DNA from: Neorhizobium populisoli
GTDB lineage: Bacteria; Pseudomonadota; Alphaproteobacteria; Rhizobiales; Rhizobiaceae
Direction: 5' to 3'
NCBI RefSeq assembly: GCF_019430945.1
Contig: NZ_JAHYCB010000002.1
Span: 641,104-705,103, forward strand
Length of the DNA: 64,000 nucleotides
Made by a program: the position numbers and the translations under genes. The notes beneath the pieces were generated by a model. That model had not been told where the DNA came from. It searched no databases and saw only the letters and a list, made by a program, of their open reading frames with translations. Of the stretch, positions 62,408-64,000 are shown piece after piece (the stretch's first letter is position 1; the number at the start of each line of letters is the position of its first letter).

Positions 62408-63475
62408 ATGAACATCAAGAGCCTTCTTCTCGGCTCCGCTGCTGCCCTCGCAGCAGTTTCCGGCGCCCAGGCCGCTGACGCTATCGTCGCTGCTGAGCCG
62501 GAGCCCATGGAATACGTTCGCGTTTGCGACGCTTTCGGCACCGGCTTCTTCTACATCCCGGGCACCGAAACCTGCCTCAAGATTGGCGGCTACGTTCGTT
62601 TCCAGATTAACTGGGATGACAACAACGACGTAGGCGACGACGACAACTGGGACGCTCGTACCCGCGCTCTGGTGAACTTCGACGCCCGTACGGACACCGA
62701 ACTCGGCACCCTGCGTTCGTTCATCGAACTGCGCACCTGGGCTGAAGGCGACTACAATGGTGGCGCCTTCGAAATCAACGAAGCTTACATCACCGTTGGT
62801 GGCTTCAAGGTTGGTTACGGCTTCAACTACTGGGATGCTGGTCTGTCCGGCGAAACCGACGACCTCGGCTCCAACCGCGTCAACATGGTCGGTTACGAGT
62901 ACAAGGGCGACACGTTCTCCGCTGGTATCTTCGTTGACGAGCTGACCGGCCTCCAGGACGGTAACCCGCTCGGTCTCCAGAGCGCTCTGTATGCTCCGAG
63001 CTACGCTGCAAACGACGGCATCGGTATCGAAGCTCAGGTTTCTGGCAAGTTCGGCGCCGTTTCGGCTCAGTTGCTCGGCGGTTACGACTTCAACACCGAA
63101 GAAGGTGCTGTTCGCGGCATCATGACTGCTGGCGTCGGCCCGGGCGAGTTCGGCTTGGCTGGTGTTTGGGCTTCCGGTCCGAGCGCTTACTACGACCGTT
63201 CGGAATGGGCTGTTGCTGTTCAGTACGCTGCGAAGTTCGGCAAGTTCACCGTTACCCCGGCTTTCCAGTACTACGGCAACGTTGGTTACGCTGCTGACGG
63301 CGACTGGCTGGACAACGACGCTTGGCGCGCCGGTGCAACGCTCGACTACGCAATCACCTCTGGCCTGAGCTTCAAGACCACCGTCAACTACACCAAGGTT
63401 GATGACGATGGCCTCGCAGCTGGCTTTGACGACGACTCCTGGACCGGCTTCGTCCGTCTTCAGCGCACGTTCTAA
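62408..63475 (+). CDS. Outer-membrane porin, Omp2/RopA family
   Basis: 355 residues from ATG 62408 with a strong GGAGGT. Signal peptide MNIKSLLLGSAAALAAVSGAQA cut before ADAIVAAEP. The protein has the porin_2 start (EYVRVCDAFGTGFFYIPGTETCLKIGGYVRF with two cysteines), alternating beta-strands, and ends in aromatic RLQRTF, the outer-membrane assembly signal. It would be a 16-strand trimeric channel. Codon use leans to the highly expressed set (GCT, GGT, CGT frequent), unlike neighbours. It resembles RopA; I leave the symbol open. Confidence 0.94.
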   Translation: MNIKSLLLGSAAALAAVSGAQAADAIVAAEPEPMEYVRVCDAFGTGFFYIPGTETCLKIGGYVRFQINWDDNNDVGDDDNWDARTRALVNFDARTDTELGTLRSFIELRTWAEGDYNGGAFEINEAYITVGGFKVGYGFNYWDAGLSGETDDLGSNRVNMVGYEYKGDTFSAGIFVDELTGLQDGNPLGLQSALYAPSYAANDGIGIEAQVSGKFGAVSAQLLGGYDFNTEEGAVRGIMTAGVGPGEFGLAGVWASGPSAYYDRSEWAVAVQYAAKFGKFTVTPAFQYYGNVGYAADGDWLDNDAWRAGATLDYAITSGLSFKTTVNYTKVDDDGLAAGFDDDSWTGFVRLQRTF

Positions 63476-63490
63476 TCTGATCTGATACGA

Positions 63491-63519
63491 CAACCCGCAG
63501 CTTTTGGCTGCGGGTTGTT
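63491..63519 (+). terminator. Porin terminator
   Basis: CAACCCGCAGC (63491-63501) pairs with GCTGCGGGTTG (63507-63517), an 11-bp perfect stem with a five-base loop, then TTGCTGC. It starts about 15 bases after the porin stop. Confidence 0.85.
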
Positions 63520-63636
63520 GCTGCTTGGCCACGACGCAGCAAATCAAGTGGCCGACGAGCGCGATACTGCTGCAATACCCATTGAAGTCACGGCCATTCC
63601 GTTGATCTTGGTCCTCCTGCACATTGCGAGGACAAT

Positions 63637-64000
63637 ATGGGGCAGGACGCTGAAAAGCCGGAAAAGGCTAAAGGCCTTCCTACTTTCGGCCACAGCTATG
63701 CCCTCAACTACCAGTTCCAGACCCTCGGCCCGATCAAAATCGTCAAGCCGCAGCGTCTGGTTACTCTGCTGGAACGTTACGTCGACATCCTTTGGGAAGC
63801 AGGCAGCCACAAGAATAACGTGAACGCCTTCATCAGGGAACTGGACGAAATCCTGCTCGGCCAATCCTTCGAGACGTTCACAGACGAAATGGTTGATCGG
63901 CTCACCGGCGAACTACGCAAACGTGGCAATAGCAACGCGACCATCAACAGAAAGATGGCGGCGCTCAGCAAATTGCTGCGAAAGGCGTTTAAAATGGGCG
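63637..64000 (+). CDS. Tyrosine recombinase (integrase), N-terminal part, runs out of the window
   Basis: The ATG at 63637 follows GCGAGGACAAT. The 121 visible residues begin MGQDAEKPEKAKGLPTFGHS and end in the SAM-like core-binding domain of phage-type integrases (DEMVDRLTGELRKRGN then TINRKMAALSKLL). The catalytic domain lies beyond the window. No attachment site can be seen; the gene may be the edge of a prophage or integrative element. Confidence 0.8.
   Translation, partial: MGQDAEKPEKAKGLPTFGHSYALNYQFQTLGPIKIVKPQRLVTLLERYVDILWEAGSHKNNVNAFIRELDEILLGQSFETFTDEMVDRLTGELRKRGNSNATINRKMAALSKLLRKAFKMG

Noticed and set aside
61921..63636. tRNA-Ser as the attachment site of the integrase at 63637
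   Set aside because: The porin gene with its own promoter region and terminator lies between, and no copy of the tRNA 3' end is seen beside the integrase in this window.
1..64000. CRISPR array or rRNA operon
   Set aside because: I saw no regularly spaced direct repeats with unique spacers and no rRNA-like sequence anywhere in the window.

Overview
The window looks like chromosomal DNA of an alphaproteobacterium of the Rhizobiaceae (Rhizobium/Neorhizobium/Agrobacterium type). The evidence is GC-rich coding sequence with frequent GTG/TTG starts, a cytochrome c maturation operon followed by a Do-type protease, a two-component pair, glnE and a PleC-like kinase, an Omp2/RopA-type porin, and several rhizobial-style palindromic intergenic elements. 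I could not place the species. All family names come from reading motifs, not from a database search.

Layout. 1-2802: end of the ccm (cyc) operon (ccmE end, ccmF, ccmH). The 5' end of ccmH carries an in-frame palindromic element. 2829-11081: a small unknown gene, degP, a response regulator and histidine kinase, an MntA-HepT toxin-antitoxin pair and glnE. 11110-16522: a PleC-like PAS kinase, an MFS pump and its divergent TetR regulator with two matching 21-bp operators, and small unknown genes. 16648-25539: pepN, a DMT transporter, two tiny genes, a family 4-like uracil-DNA glycosylase, a YegD-type Hsp70, a Pro/Gln/Ser-rich protein and a LysR regulator. 25644-31043: a class D beta-lactamase and an RND efflux pump, together a plausible intrinsic resistance region. 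31238-36484: small proteins, an SDR lacking its catalytic Tyr/Lys, ETF-ubiquinone oxidoreductase, vapBC, and a ROK-family protein whose motifs are in circularly permuted order. 36668-43885: L,D-transpeptidase, quinone reductase with HxlR regulator, an MFS exporter with a terminator hairpin in its leader, a lipid kinase and an MscS channel. 44001-47562: two paralogous small unknown genes directly behind a gamma-glutamylputrescine synthetase-like gene, and a divergent omega-aminotransferase, probably for polyamine catabolism. 47583-52778: two GT39 enzymes, a GT2 polyprenyl-phosphate sugar synthase and a UPF0104 membrane protein, a set that resembles the rhizobial Rgt galacturonic acid system for LPS. 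52779-61778: a second vapBC with a clear operator, AMP nucleosidase, small exported proteins, a HisC-like aminotransferase with LysR, a degenerate PilZ protein, a ferredoxin-reductase-like flavoprotein and an HpaI aldolase. 61921-64000: tRNA-Ser(GCU), a porin, and the start of a tyrosine recombinase that may mark a mobile element running out of the window.

The strongest leads are the circularly permuted ROK protein, the attenuator-like leader of the MFS gene near 40340, the twin operators near 15300, the ccmH gene with an element inside its 5' coding region, and the duplicated unknown genes behind the glutamine-synthetase homologue.
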